Shown here: positions 1-9,962 of the stretch, in pieces
Numbering within the stretch: position 1 is the stretch's first letter
Layout: each line of letters begins with the position of its first letter
Origin: Streptomyces sp. NBC_01262
GTDB taxonomy: Bacteria; Actinomycetota; Actinomycetes; Streptomycetales; Streptomycetaceae
Length of the DNA stretch: 64,000 nucleotides
NCBI RefSeq assembly: GCF_036226365.1
Contig: NZ_CP108462.1
Location: forward strand, 4,958,501-5,022,500
Reading direction: 5' to 3'
Program-made: the position numbers and the translations under genes
Notes under the pieces: generated by a model
The model's database searches: none
What the model was told of the DNA's origin: nothing
What the model saw: only the letters and a program-made list of their open reading frames with translations

Positions 1-716
1 ACCTCACCCATGGCCAGGTGGACCGGCTCGCCGCCGAGGCCGGCCCCTACCGGCCGCTCCTGCTGCTCGCCGCGTACACCGGTCTGCGCTGGGGCGAGAT
101 CTCGGCGGTCACCGTAGGCGCGGTGGACCTCGCAGCACGGCGAGTGTCGGTGCGCCAGGCCTACAAGAAGACCCGCGGCCGCCTGGTCGTGGGGATGCCG
201 AAGACTCACGAGCGGCGGAAGGTGCCCATCCTGCGGTCGCTCGCGGACGAGCTGGCCCCACTCACGGCCCGCCGTAGCGCGGACGAGCTGCTGTTCACCG
301 CACCGCGCGGCGGCCCGCTGTACGGCGACAACTTCCGGGGCCGGATCTTCAACCCGGCGGTGAGGGCGGCCGGCCTCGGCGACCTCGGCGTCACGCCGCA
401 CAAGCTCCGCCACACCGCGGCGTCGCTGGCGATCGCGTCCGGGGCCGATGTGAAGGTGGTCCAGACGATGCTGGGGCACAAGTCGGCGGTGATGACGCTG
501 GACCTGTACGGGCATCTGTTCCCGGACCGCCTGGACGAGGTCGCCGACCGGCTAGACCGCGAACGGGAGCGCCGCGCCGCGTACCAGCGGATCGCGAACG
601 CGCTCCTGCAGGAGCAGCAGCGCCGCGAGAACAACCGTGGGGGACTGCGCCTGATCAAGGGCGGCGGGGCCCCCGAGCCCGGCGATGTGTACGGAATCCG
701 TACCGCAGGCACGTAG
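1..716 (+). CDS. Tyrosine-type site-specific integrase, 3' part (5' end outside window)
   Basis: C-terminal catalytic half of a phage/AICE-type tyrosine recombinase; the reading frame is open to the left edge, so the gene starts outside the window. It would carry out integration and excision of a mobile element. Visible active-site elements are the first Arg in TGLRWGE, the HKLRH box (His-x-x-Arg), LGHKS, and the nucleophile Tyr in LDLYGH. The C-terminal tail is basic and charged. The stop lies only about 60 bp from the 3' end of a tRNA-Ala gene on the other strand, the usual position for an integrase beside its attachment site. This suggests that the element lies to the left and this is its tRNA-proximal edge. 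Whether the element is complete cannot be judged here. Confidence 0.9.
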   Translation, partial: LTHGQVDRLAAEAGPYRPLLLLAAYTGLRWGEISAVTVGAVDLAARRVSVRQAYKKTRGRLVVGMPKTHERRKVPILRSLADELAPLTARRSADELLFTAPRGGPLYGDNFRGRIFNPAVRAAGLGDLGVTPHKLRHTAASLAIASGADVKVVQTMLGHKSAVMTLDLYGHLFPDRLDEVADRLDRERERRAAYQRIANALLQEQQRRENNRGGLRLIKGGGAPEPGDVYGIRTAGT

Positions 717-800
717 CCCGCCGGCCCTTCCCACGCCCTACTCATGCTCACCCGGGATGACCAGGTACTTCCTTGTGGAGCCTAGGGGAGTCGAACCCCT
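717..800. other. Candidate attachment-site region at the tRNA-Ala 3' end
   Basis: Between the integrase stop and the T-arm of tRNA-Ala there is no gene. Integrases of this family normally recombine within the 3' part of a tRNA, so the att core would be expected within roughly 776-800 and the adjoining bases. The second copy of the core is outside the window, so its limits cannot be fixed. Confidence 0.35.
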
Positions 801-848
801 GACATCTGCCATGCAAAGACAGCGCTCTACCAACTGAGCTAAGGCCCC
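776..848 (-). tRNA. tRNA-Ala (anticodon TGC)
   Basis: A complete cloverleaf reads on the minus strand. The acceptor stem GGGGCCT pairs with AGGCTCC and includes the G3:U70 wobble pair that is the identity element of tRNA-Ala. The D-arm is TTAGCTCAGTTGGTAGAGC, the anticodon TGC lies at 813-815, and the T-loop is GGTTCGACTCC. The discriminator base is A; CCA is not encoded. The 3' end faces the integrase gene. Confidence 0.96.
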
Positions 849-958
849 GTGCCGCAGACCAGGGTACCGGGTGCGGCGGTCGACACCGACCGAGTATCGG
901 GGTCCGTAGGATGGTTTGCAACATTCGCAGCCGCAAAGCAGAGCCGCCGGGAGCGCGT

Positions 959-1507
959 ATGGACACATCGCAGCAGGACGCCACCGCCCGCGCGCAGGAA
1001 TTGCAGCGCGGCTGGTACGGGGAGCCGCTGGGGGATCTCTTCCGGCGGCTGATCGGCGATCTGGGGCTCAATCAGTCCCGGCTGGCCGGCGTACTGGGGC
1101 TGTCGGCGCCGATGCTGTCGCAACTGATGAGCGGGCAGCGGGCGAAGATCGGCAACCCGGCGGTGGCGCAGCGGGTGCAGGCGCTGCAGGAGCTGGCCGC
1201 GCATGTCGCCGAGGGGGTCACCACGCATGCGCAGGCGGCGGCCCGTATGGAGGAGATCCGGCACTCGGAGGGATCCTCGCTGCTCAACACCACGCACAGC
1301 ACCTCCTCGGGCGAGCGGCTGCCGCCCGCGCGGCGGGTCGTACGGGAGATCCAGTCGCTGCTGCGCTCGGTCGCCTCCGCCGAGGAGATCACCGAAGCCG
1401 CCGCCACCCTCGCCCCGGACCACCCCCAACTGGCAGAGTTCCTCCGTGTGTACGGCGCCGGGCGCACCGATGACGCGGTGGCCCACTTCGAGGCGCACCA
1501 GGACTGA
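959..1507 (+). CDS. Helix-turn-helix DNA-binding protein (XRE-like)
   Basis: A 182-residue predicted cytoplasmic regulator. A helix-turn-helix segment is visible around residues 30-65 (LNQSRLAGVLGLSAPMLSQL, followed by a GQRAKIGNP wing), typical of XRE/Cro-like folds. The rest is helical with no recognisable effector domain. I chose the ATG at 959 because GGGAG lies five bases upstream; an in-frame ATG at 911 has no ribosome binding site. The gene is followed after 46 bp by the Ser/Thr kinase gene on the same strand, so the two may be co-transcribed and functionally linked. Its target is not known from the sequence. Confidence 0.8.
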   Translation: MDTSQQDATARAQELQRGWYGEPLGDLFRRLIGDLGLNQSRLAGVLGLSAPMLSQLMSGQRAKIGNPAVAQRVQALQELAAHVAEGVTTHAQAAARMEEIRHSEGSSLLNTTHSTSSGERLPPARRVVREIQSLLRSVASAEEITEAAATLAPDHPQLAEFLRVYGAGRTDDAVAHFEAHQD

Positions 1508-1553
1508 GACTTCAGTACGGCCGAGGCACGGAACAGGGGGCGGGACGCAGACC

Positions 1554-2765
1554 ATGGGCGAGGTCTTCGCGGGCCGGTACGAGCTGGTGGACCCGATCGG
1601 GCGGGGCGGGGCGGGCGCGGTGTGGCGCGCCTGGGACCGGCGTCGTGGACGCTATGTCGCGGCCAAGGTGCTGCTGCAGAGCGACGCCCACTCCCTGCTG
1701 CGCTTCGTGCGCGAGCAGGCGCTGCGCATCGACCACCCGCATCTCCTGGCGCCCGCCAGCTGGGCGGCCGACGACGACAAGGTGCTGTTCACCATGGACC
1801 TGGTGCGCGGCGGCTCGCTGTCGCACGTCATCGGGGACTACGGCCCGCTTCCGCCGCGCTATGTGTGCGTACTCCTGGACCAGTTGCTGTCGGGGCTGAC
1901 CGCCGTGCACTCCGAGGGCGTGGTGCACCGGGACATCAAGCCCGCCAACATCCTCCTGGAGGCCACCGGCGCCGGTCAGCCGCACCTGCGCCTGTCGGAC
2001 TTCGGCATCGCCATGCGCAAGGGCGAGCCCCGGCTCACCGACAGCAACTACGTGGTCGGCACGCCCGGTTACTTCGCCCCGGAGCAGATGCTCGGCGCGG
2101 AGCCGGACTTCCCCGCCGACCTGTACGCCGCCGGGCTGGTCGCCCTGTATCTGCTCAGCGGCAAGAAGCCCGACCAGCAGGGCATCTTCGCGATGTACGA
2201 ACACGGCACACCGCGCGCCCCGGTGGGCGTGCCCGAGCCGTTGTGGCAGGTGATCGGCACGCTGCTCCAGCCGGACCCGGACGCCCGCTTCCGTACGGCG
2301 ACCGGCGCGCGCAAGGCCCTCGCCGCGGCGCTGGAGCTGCTGCCCGAGCCGGGCATCGACGAGGAGCCGGTCGAGGTCTTCGACCAGATCGGCCCACTGC
2401 CCGAGGGCTTCGGCCCGGCCGGGCCCGTCAAACCGGCGCCGGCGCCCCCCGCCGAGGAGACCAGCGGCTTCCGCATCGCCCCGCCACTGCCCGTCCCCGA
2501 GCGGCCGACCACCCCTCCGACCCCGCCGACCCAGGCGCCCGCCACCCCGCCGGGCACCCGCCCCTACACCCCGCAACCGCTGCCGACGCAGGTGCCGCAG
2601 CCAGTGCCGCAACCAGTGCCCCAGCGGGGGCCCGCGCACGCGCATGCGGCAGCCCCGCACGCACGCCGTCCCGGCCCTCCCGCCAAGCTGGTCGTACCGA
2701 TACTGACCATCGCCGCGCTGTGCTTCGCCTTCGGCATCTGGGCGCTGACAAGCGGAGCCACCTGA
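1554..2765 (+). CDS. Serine/threonine protein kinase with C-terminal membrane anchor
   Basis: A 403-residue Hanks-type kinase. The glycine loop GRGGAGAVWRA is at about 16-26, the ATP-binding Lys in VAAKVL at 38, the catalytic loop HRDIKPANI near 124-133, DFGIA near 149, and an APE-like FAPEQ follows, so it should be active. After residue about 270 comes a Pro-rich linker, then a single hydrophobic segment (VVPILTIAALCFAFGIWAL) near the C-terminus with almost nothing after it. The kinase therefore sits on the cytoplasmic face with no extracellular sensor domain. The start is the ATG at 1554 (MGEVFAGRYELV), which matches the usual kinase N-terminus; the frame is open further upstream but that part is antisense-like. 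It ends 9 bp from the convergent gene. Confidence 0.93.
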   Translation: MGEVFAGRYELVDPIGRGGAGAVWRAWDRRRGRYVAAKVLLQSDAHSLLRFVREQALRIDHPHLLAPASWAADDDKVLFTMDLVRGGSLSHVIGDYGPLPPRYVCVLLDQLLSGLTAVHSEGVVHRDIKPANILLEATGAGQPHLRLSDFGIAMRKGEPRLTDSNYVVGTPGYFAPEQMLGAEPDFPADLYAAGLVALYLLSGKKPDQQGIFAMYEHGTPRAPVGVPEPLWQVIGTLLQPDPDARFRTATGARKALAAALELLPEPGIDEEPVEVFDQIGPLPEGFGPAGPVKPAPAPPAEETSGFRIAPPLPVPERPTTPPTPPTQAPATPPGTRPYTPQPLPTQVPQPVPQPVPQRGPAHAHAAAPHARRPGPPAKLVVPILTIAALCFAFGIWALTSGAT

Positions 2766-2774
2766 CCGGCGGAG

Positions 2775-4067
2775 CTACCTGACCGCGTCCACCGACCGCC
2801 GCCGGGCGGACACCGTCCACACGGCCAGCGACAGCACCAGCACCGTGCCGGCGCCCAGCGCCGCGAAGCCCGCCAGCCGCAGCGCGGATCCGCCGCCCGC
2901 CAGTCCGCCGTCGCCGCCGCTCGCGCTCAGGGGGCTGTCCGCGCCGCCTATGTACGCCGGCCCCGCCACCGCGTCGCCCTTGACGCTGATGCGCAGCGTG
3001 AAGCTCACCTTGCCGTCGATGAAGGCGGCCACGGCGGGGCTGAGCGTTATCTCCAGGTAGTACCTGCCGGAGAAGCGCATCGCGCCGACCGAGTCGGTGG
3101 TGTTGAAGCGGTTGGCGTACAGCGCAGGGGCCGTGCCCAGCGCGACCTCGGCCGGGTCACCGTCGTAGGAGGCCGAGTCGTCGGTGACGGGCCCCCGTGC
3201 GGGGTTGTAGACGTCCAGTTGTATGCCGCTGGAGGCGAAGGTGCTGGTCGCGCCGTCCTTCGGCTCGGTGTTGCCGAACTCGGCCGTGGTGAAGAGCTGC
3301 TGCCCCCAGTCGACCGGCACCTCGTAGAACAGCGTCTGCCCGGGGATGATCCGGTCCGAGTAGACACCGGCGCCCAGCTCGGTGGCGTCGTTGAAGCCCG
3401 TGCCGCCGGTGACGGCCTTGGCCGAGCCGCTGGGCGGCACCGGGGTGGCCGAGCTCCAGCTGCTGGGCGAGGGGGCGGTGGTGGCGCCGTGCTCGACGCC
3501 GGGCTCCAGGACGAAGCGGATCTCTATGGGCCAGTCGCCAGGGTCGGAGGTGGCGGCGCTGTCCCGTTCCACCAGGAAGAGATAGTGGCCGGCCTCCTGG
3601 CAGGACCTGTCCTTGACGATCCGGCGGGAGGCGTAGGCCGAGATCGGCCGGGCGGCCTCCGCCGCCCCGAAGGAGGCGTCCCCGCCCAGGCTGCAGGAGT
3701 TGCCGTTGGTGTCCTGCAGCGACACCGAGATGCCGTCGGAGTATCCGACCGCGGTCCCCGCCTTGGGCGCGGCCACCGCCGAGATGAAGGCGCTGGAGCT
3801 GTCGTCCAGGTCCACGCCGTAGTACTTCCGGTCGCCCACGCCGATGGTGTCGGTGTAGCCGCCCGGCTTGATCGCCGGGGCGTCGGTGCTCCCCGCCGTG
3901 CCCGTCACCGCCGTACCGGCGGTCTTGTACGCCGGGATGCCCGAGGTGTCCGCGAGCGCGGCGCCCGCAGGCCCGGCCAGCGCCGCCAGCGCGGCCGCCA
4001 TCACCACCAGGGCCCGGGCGCCGGGCCCCGTCCCCGTCCTGGCAGCTCGCGGTTCATCACGCATCAC
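2775..4067 (-). CDS. Secreted, C-terminally anchored protein of unknown function (partner of VWA gene)
   Basis: A 430-residue protein with an N-terminal signal sequence (ALVVMAAALAALAGPAGAALA), a large extracellular region rich in Asp/Gly/Ser, and a C-terminal transmembrane segment (LRLAGFAALGAGTVLVLSLAVWTV) followed by a basic tail. I cannot assign an enzymatic function. Its extracellular part resembles the non-VWA part of the upstream gene product: both have YTDxIGxGxxxxY, GGTGFNDA, TLFYxVxVxWGQ and AGPxY segments. The two proteins therefore appear to be paralogous in that region. Its start overlaps the upstream stop by 11 bp, pointing to translational coupling in a two-gene operon. Confidence 0.8.
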   Translation of the reverse strand: MMRDEPRAARTGTGPGARALVVMAAALAALAGPAGAALADTSGIPAYKTAGTAVTGTAGSTDAPAIKPGGYTDTIGVGDRKYYGVDLDDSSSAFISAVAAPKAGTAVGYSDGISVSLQDTNGNSCSLGGDASFGAAEAARPISAYASRRIVKDRSCQEAGHYLFLVERDSAATSDPGDWPIEIRFVLEPGVEHGATTAPSPSSWSSATPVPPSGSAKAVTGGTGFNDATELGAGVYSDRIIPGQTLFYEVPVDWGQQLFTTAEFGNTEPKDGATSTFASSGIQLDVYNPARGPVTDDSASYDGDPAEVALGTAPALYANRFNTTDSVGAMRFSGRYYLEITLSPAVAAFIDGKVSFTLRISVKGDAVAGPAYIGGADSPLSASGGDGGLAGGGSALRLAGFAALGAGTVLVLSLAVWTVSARRRSVDAVR

Positions 4068-5934
4068 GCCCCGCCGCCCCTCGTCCTCCGGCCGTCCTGC
4101 GGCGCACCGCCGCCGTCACGACCACGCCCACCAGGGCCACCGCCCCGCCCGCGCCTGCCGCGATCATGTCGCTTCCGGTCATGAATCCTCCCCCGTCGGC
4201 CGCGGCCGTGTCCCCCGTCTTCACCGAATCGCCCACCACGGAAGCGCCGTTGCCGCTGCCGGCGCTCCCGCTCGCCGCCGGCGCCGCCCTGTACTGCGGC
4301 CCGGCCAGTTCCGTCCCCGTCACATTCACCCGCAGCACCACGCCCACCGCCGCGTTCTCCGCGAGCCGCGCCGCCCCCGGGCCCAGCGACACGGCGATGT
4401 AGTAGTCGCCCGCGCTGTGCACCGCCGGGGCCGCGCCCGCGACGACCCAGCGGTTGGTCCACGTCACAGCAACCGTACCGAGCCCCACTGACAACGGCTT
4501 CCCGAAGTACGACCGCTGCTCGGAGGAGCCCGAGGCGTCGCGCACCGGCAGCCGCTGCGGCGCGTAGGCCCGGGTCCGTACGAACGACCAGTCAGCCGTC
4601 GAAGTCCCCGCCACCAGCGGCTCGTTGGCGAATTCGGCGGTGTAGCTCAGCCGCTGCCCCCAGCCCACCCGCACCTTGTAGAACAGGGTCTGCGCGGGCA
4701 GCAGCTTGTCCCGCCACACGCCCTTGGCGACCCTGCGGGCGTCGTTGAAGCCCGTGCCGCCCTCGACGTCCGCCGGCTCGCCCACGACGGCCGCCGGGGC
4801 CTGCCCGTAGGCCGTCACGGCGGGCGCCGGTGTCGCCCCGGCCGCCAGCACCGGCTCGTTGGCGTACCGCAGCTCCAGCGTCCAGCGGCCCCGGTCCGAG
4901 CCCGCGTCACTGGTGCGGTGGACGGACAGCAGATAGCGCCCCGCCTTGTCGCACGACCCGCCGCCCTTGGCGCTGGGCACCCGGCTCACGGCCGTGCTGA
5001 GCACCATCGCGCCCTCGTCCTGCCCGAAGTGGTCGTACGAGCTGTCGCAGGTGTACGCGTAGCCGCCCGAGCCTGCCGCGCTCTGCAGCTTCAGCTCGAT
5101 CCCGTCCCCGTAGGCCACCGCGGCCCCCGCCGACGGCACCGCCGTCACCGCCAGATCGGCCGCCGACCCGCTGTCCAGCCCCGGCGCGTACCACCGGGTC
5201 TCCCCGGGCCCGATGCTGTCCGTGTACTGCCCCGCGTCCAGCCCCGCCGCCCGCTTCGCGCTCGCGCCGCCCCGTACCGCCTCGCCCTCGACCCGGTAGG
5301 CGTCCGCGCTCAGCCGCGAGGCCCGCTCCAACTGCCGCGCCAGGGCCGCCGCGTCAGGTGCGTCGTAGTAGGCGCCGTGCCCGGCTCCCGCGATGCACTC
5401 CAGCTGCGTACGCGCCTTGCCGCGCACCTGGAAGCCGACCGTGTCGATGCGCAGGTCGATCCCGTCCCCCGCGAGCTCCTTGGCGACCTCGCACGGCTCG
5501 GGGTCGCCGCAGGTGTCCTCCCCGTCCGAGACCAGCAGCACCGTCCCCCGGCCGCCCTCCGGCAGATCCGCGGCCGCCTTGCGCAGCGAGAGCCCGATGG
5601 GGGTGTCCCCCTTGGGCTCGACCGCCGCCACCGCCGCCTTCATCGCGGCCCGGTCCAGCGCGTGCACGGGCTCCACCAGCGAGGTGTCGTCGCAGCCGTG
5701 CGTCTTCCCGGCCCCGTACACCCGCAGCCCCGTCGGATAGCCGTCCGGCAGCGTGTCCACCACGTCGTTGACGGCCTTCCTGGCGGCCGTCATGCGCGCG
5801 CCGGCCATCGACCCGGAGGAATCCAGCACCATGATGAGGCTGTCCTGCGAAGTTCCCGCCGCATGCGCAGGAGGGGCAGCGCCGGCGATCACCGCCAGCA
5901 GCAGCCCTCCGACCAGGGCCCAACGTCGTCGCAT
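4057..5934 (-). CDS. VWA-domain secreted, membrane-anchored protein
   Basis: A 625-residue protein. A signal peptide (RWALVGGLLLAVIAGAAPPAHA) is followed directly by a von Willebrand A domain whose MIDAS motif DSSGS is at residues 38-42, with later metal-site elements GDTPIG and SDGEDT. After the VWA domain comes a beta-rich region also found in the downstream gene product (GGTGFNDARR, TLFYKVRVGWGQ), then a C-terminal transmembrane helix (IAAGAGGAVALVGVVVTAAV) and Arg-rich tail. The start at 5934 is preceded by a GAGGGGGAA ribosome binding site; the frame is open further upstream but without a signal sequence. VWA domains bind protein or matrix ligands through a metal ion; the ligand here is unknown. 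It likely forms a cell-surface pair with the overlapping downstream gene. Confidence 0.85.
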   Translation of the reverse strand: MRRRWALVGGLLLAVIAGAAPPAHAAGTSQDSLIMVLDSSGSMAGARMTAARKAVNDVVDTLPDGYPTGLRVYGAGKTHGCDDTSLVEPVHALDRAAMKAAVAAVEPKGDTPIGLSLRKAAADLPEGGRGTVLLVSDGEDTCGDPEPCEVAKELAGDGIDLRIDTVGFQVRGKARTQLECIAGAGHGAYYDAPDAAALARQLERASRLSADAYRVEGEAVRGGASAKRAAGLDAGQYTDSIGPGETRWYAPGLDSGSAADLAVTAVPSAGAAVAYGDGIELKLQSAAGSGGYAYTCDSSYDHFGQDEGAMVLSTAVSRVPSAKGGGSCDKAGRYLLSVHRTSDAGSDRGRWTLELRYANEPVLAAGATPAPAVTAYGQAPAAVVGEPADVEGGTGFNDARRVAKGVWRDKLLPAQTLFYKVRVGWGQRLSYTAEFANEPLVAGTSTADWSFVRTRAYAPQRLPVRDASGSSEQRSYFGKPLSVGLGTVAVTWTNRWVVAGAAPAVHSAGDYYIAVSLGPGAARLAENAAVGVVLRVNVTGTELAGPQYRAAPAASGSAGSGNGASVVGDSVKTGDTAAADGGGFMTGSDMIAAGAGGAVALVGVVVTAAVRRRTAGGRGAAGRDA

Positions 5935-6023
5935 GTGCCGCTTCCCCCTCGCGTCGCGTTCGCTGCCGCGAAGGTATTGATTTGCGACAGCAAATTCAAG
6001 CGGCTGTCCGTCACGGTCCGGCA

Positions 6024-6068
6024 ACAGCCCGTACGGCCGCACAGCCCGTACGGCCGCACAGCCCGCAC
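6024..6068. repeat. 17-bp tandem repeat, two full copies and a partial third
   Basis: The unit ACAGCCCGTACGGCCGC occurs at 6024-6040 and 6041-6057, followed by a partial copy from 6058. It lies upstream of the VWA gene on the minus strand, so it may overlap that gene's promoter region. Confidence 0.8.
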
Positions 6069-6076
6069 ACAACAGC

Positions 6077-6107
6077 GAAGCCCCGACCGCCGTGCGGTCG
6101 GGGCTTC
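6077..6107 (-). terminator. Hairpin terminator downstream of the DLW-39 gene
   Basis: A perfect 14-bp inverted repeat (GAAGCCCCGACCGC and its complement) with a 3-base loop, 17 bp past the stop of the small minus-strand gene. There is no clear T-run, as is common in streptomycetes. Confidence 0.75.
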
Positions 6108-6123
6108 CAGGAAACCTGGCGTC

Positions 6124-6264
6124 TCAGACGCTCGCGCCGGAACCCGCCGGAACGGAGTCCGTCGCCTCCGTCCACAGGTCCTGCTCAGCGCGGTCCGCCT
6201 GGATCTGGCGGTACACGAGGAGACCGCCGATGGCGGCCAGTGCGACCAGGAGAATCTTCTTCAC
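6124..6264 (-). CDS. DLW-39 family small membrane protein
   Basis: A 46-codon gene. The product begins with a basic start and one hydrophobic helix (KKILLVALAAIGGLLVY), followed by a short charged tail containing QDLWTEAT, the DLW motif after which this conserved actinobacterial family is named. The GTG start at 6264 is preceded by AGGACGAGG. Its place between gyrA/DUF3566/tRNA-Ile and other genes is the position in which this family is commonly found in actinomycetes. Function is not known; it is predicted to be a single-pass inner-membrane peptide. A strong hairpin follows the stop. Confidence 0.85.
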   Translation of the reverse strand: MKKILLVALAAIGGLLVYRQIQADRAEQDLWTEATDSVPAGSGASV

Positions 6265-6374
6265 CGCGCGACCTCGTCCTTCTTGCGTTTGGGGGTCCTC
6301 CGACGGGCCCGACTATACACACCGGCCGATATCGAACGGTGACCTGCTACCGCCCCAACTTCCGCAGCGCCCAT

Positions 6375-6419
6375 AAGGAAACGGCCCGCACGGATCTTGA
6401 TCCGTACGGGCCGTTCCTT
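6375..6419 (-). terminator. Long hairpin terminator after tRNA-Ile
   Basis: An inverted repeat of about 21 bp per arm (AAGGAA...GGATC and its complement, one bulge and one mismatch) begins 9 bp past the tRNA-Ile 3' end. It probably ends the tRNA transcript and also separates it from the DLW-39 gene. Confidence 0.75.
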
Positions 6420-6427
6420 CCACGCGG

Positions 6428-6501
6428 TGGGGCTAACAGGACTTGAACCTGTGGCCTCTTCCTTATCAGGGAAGCGCTCTAACCGTCTGAGCTATAGCCC
6501 C
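6428..6501 (-). tRNA. tRNA-Ile (anticodon GAT)
   Basis: A full cloverleaf on the minus strand: acceptor GGGGCTA pairs with TAGCCCC, D-arm TAGCTCAGACGGTTAGAGC, anticodon loop CTGATAA with GAT, T-loop GGTTCAAGTCC, discriminator A. CCA is not encoded. A tRNA-Ile beside gyrA is typical of actinobacterial origins. Confidence 0.96.
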
Positions 6502-6549
6502 GCGCTGCGTTGAAAGATTAGCGCACCCTGGGCCATGTCCCAAAATCGG

Positions 6550-7269
6550 TTACTCGTCCTCCGCCAGGGTCAGCTCGATGCCGCCCACCATGCCCGCGGA
6601 CAGGTTGTAGATGAACGAGCCCAGCGTGGCCAGGGCAGTGGCGAGCACCACATCGATGACCGCGATGACCGAGGTGATGGTCAGCACCCGCGACAGCGAC
6701 AGGAACGACTCCAGGTCGAAGCCGCCGCCGCTGCCGGAGTCGGTGGCCTCGCTTATGGTGCCGCCGACGGTGGAGAAGACGCCGAGGGTGTCCAGGACCA
6801 TCCACAGGGCGGCGACCGCGACGACGGTGCAGATGCCCAGGGCGATGGAGAGCAGGAAGCTGACCTTCATCACCGACCAGGGGTCGGCCTTGGCGACCCG
6901 CAGACGCGCCTTGCGCGTGCGCGGGGCGGTACGGGCGGCCGCCGGGCGCGGCTTGCGCACGCCGGCCACGTCCGGGGCGCCCACGGGCGGCACGTAGGCC
7001 TGTGGGGGCTGCACCGGCGGTACCGGCGGCTGCGGGGGCTGGTCCGGTGCGACCGGGATCCCACCCGCGTAGGTCTGCTGCTGCCGCACCGCGTGCTGGT
7101 GCTGCGGCGACTGCGGGTGACGGGTGTCGGTCACTATGTTTCCCCCCTGCTGCGGGCCGTTGCCCGTGGGTGCGCCAGGGGCGCCGCCGGGTGCGATCGG
7201 CGGGGCAGCCGGAAACGGCTTCCCTCCGTCCGCGCCCGTCCCGCCCGCGGCGCCCGTGGCTGCACTCAC
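6550..7269 (-). CDS. DUF3566 transmembrane protein
   Basis: A 239-residue membrane protein. The first 110 residues or so are Pro/Gln/Gly-rich and cytoplasmic. A basic stretch (RTRKARLRVAKADPWSVMKVSFLLS) then leads into two or three hydrophobic segments, ending in the conserved AGMVGGIELTLAEDE tail. This arrangement, immediately downstream of gyrA, is characteristic of the DUF3566 family of actinobacteria, whose function is not established. The GTG start follows the gyrA stop by three bases, and its ribosome binding site (AGGAG) lies inside the last gyrA codons, so translation is probably coupled to gyrA. Confidence 0.92.
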   Translation of the reverse strand: MSAATGAAGGTGADGGKPFPAAPPIAPGGAPGAPTGNGPQQGGNIVTDTRHPQSPQHQHAVRQQQTYAGGIPVAPDQPPQPPVPPVQPPQAYVPPVGAPDVAGVRKPRPAAARTAPRTRKARLRVAKADPWSVMKVSFLLSIALGICTVVAVAALWMVLDTLGVFSTVGGTISEATDSGSGGGFDLESFLSLSRVLTITSVIAVIDVVLATALATLGSFIYNLSAGMVGGIELTLAEDE

Positions 7270-7272
7270 GGC

Positions 7273-9906
<2,634 letters not shown>

Positions 9907-9962
9907 TGCTGGTCAAAGTCCTTTCGAGCTGCAGCTTCGGCTGCTGATGAGGCGTGGGCCGA

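Noticed and set aside
1203..1553. N-terminal extension of the Ser/Thr kinase frame
   Set aside because: It overlaps the HTH gene and is Arg/Pro-rich; the kinase domain begins directly after the ATG at 1554.
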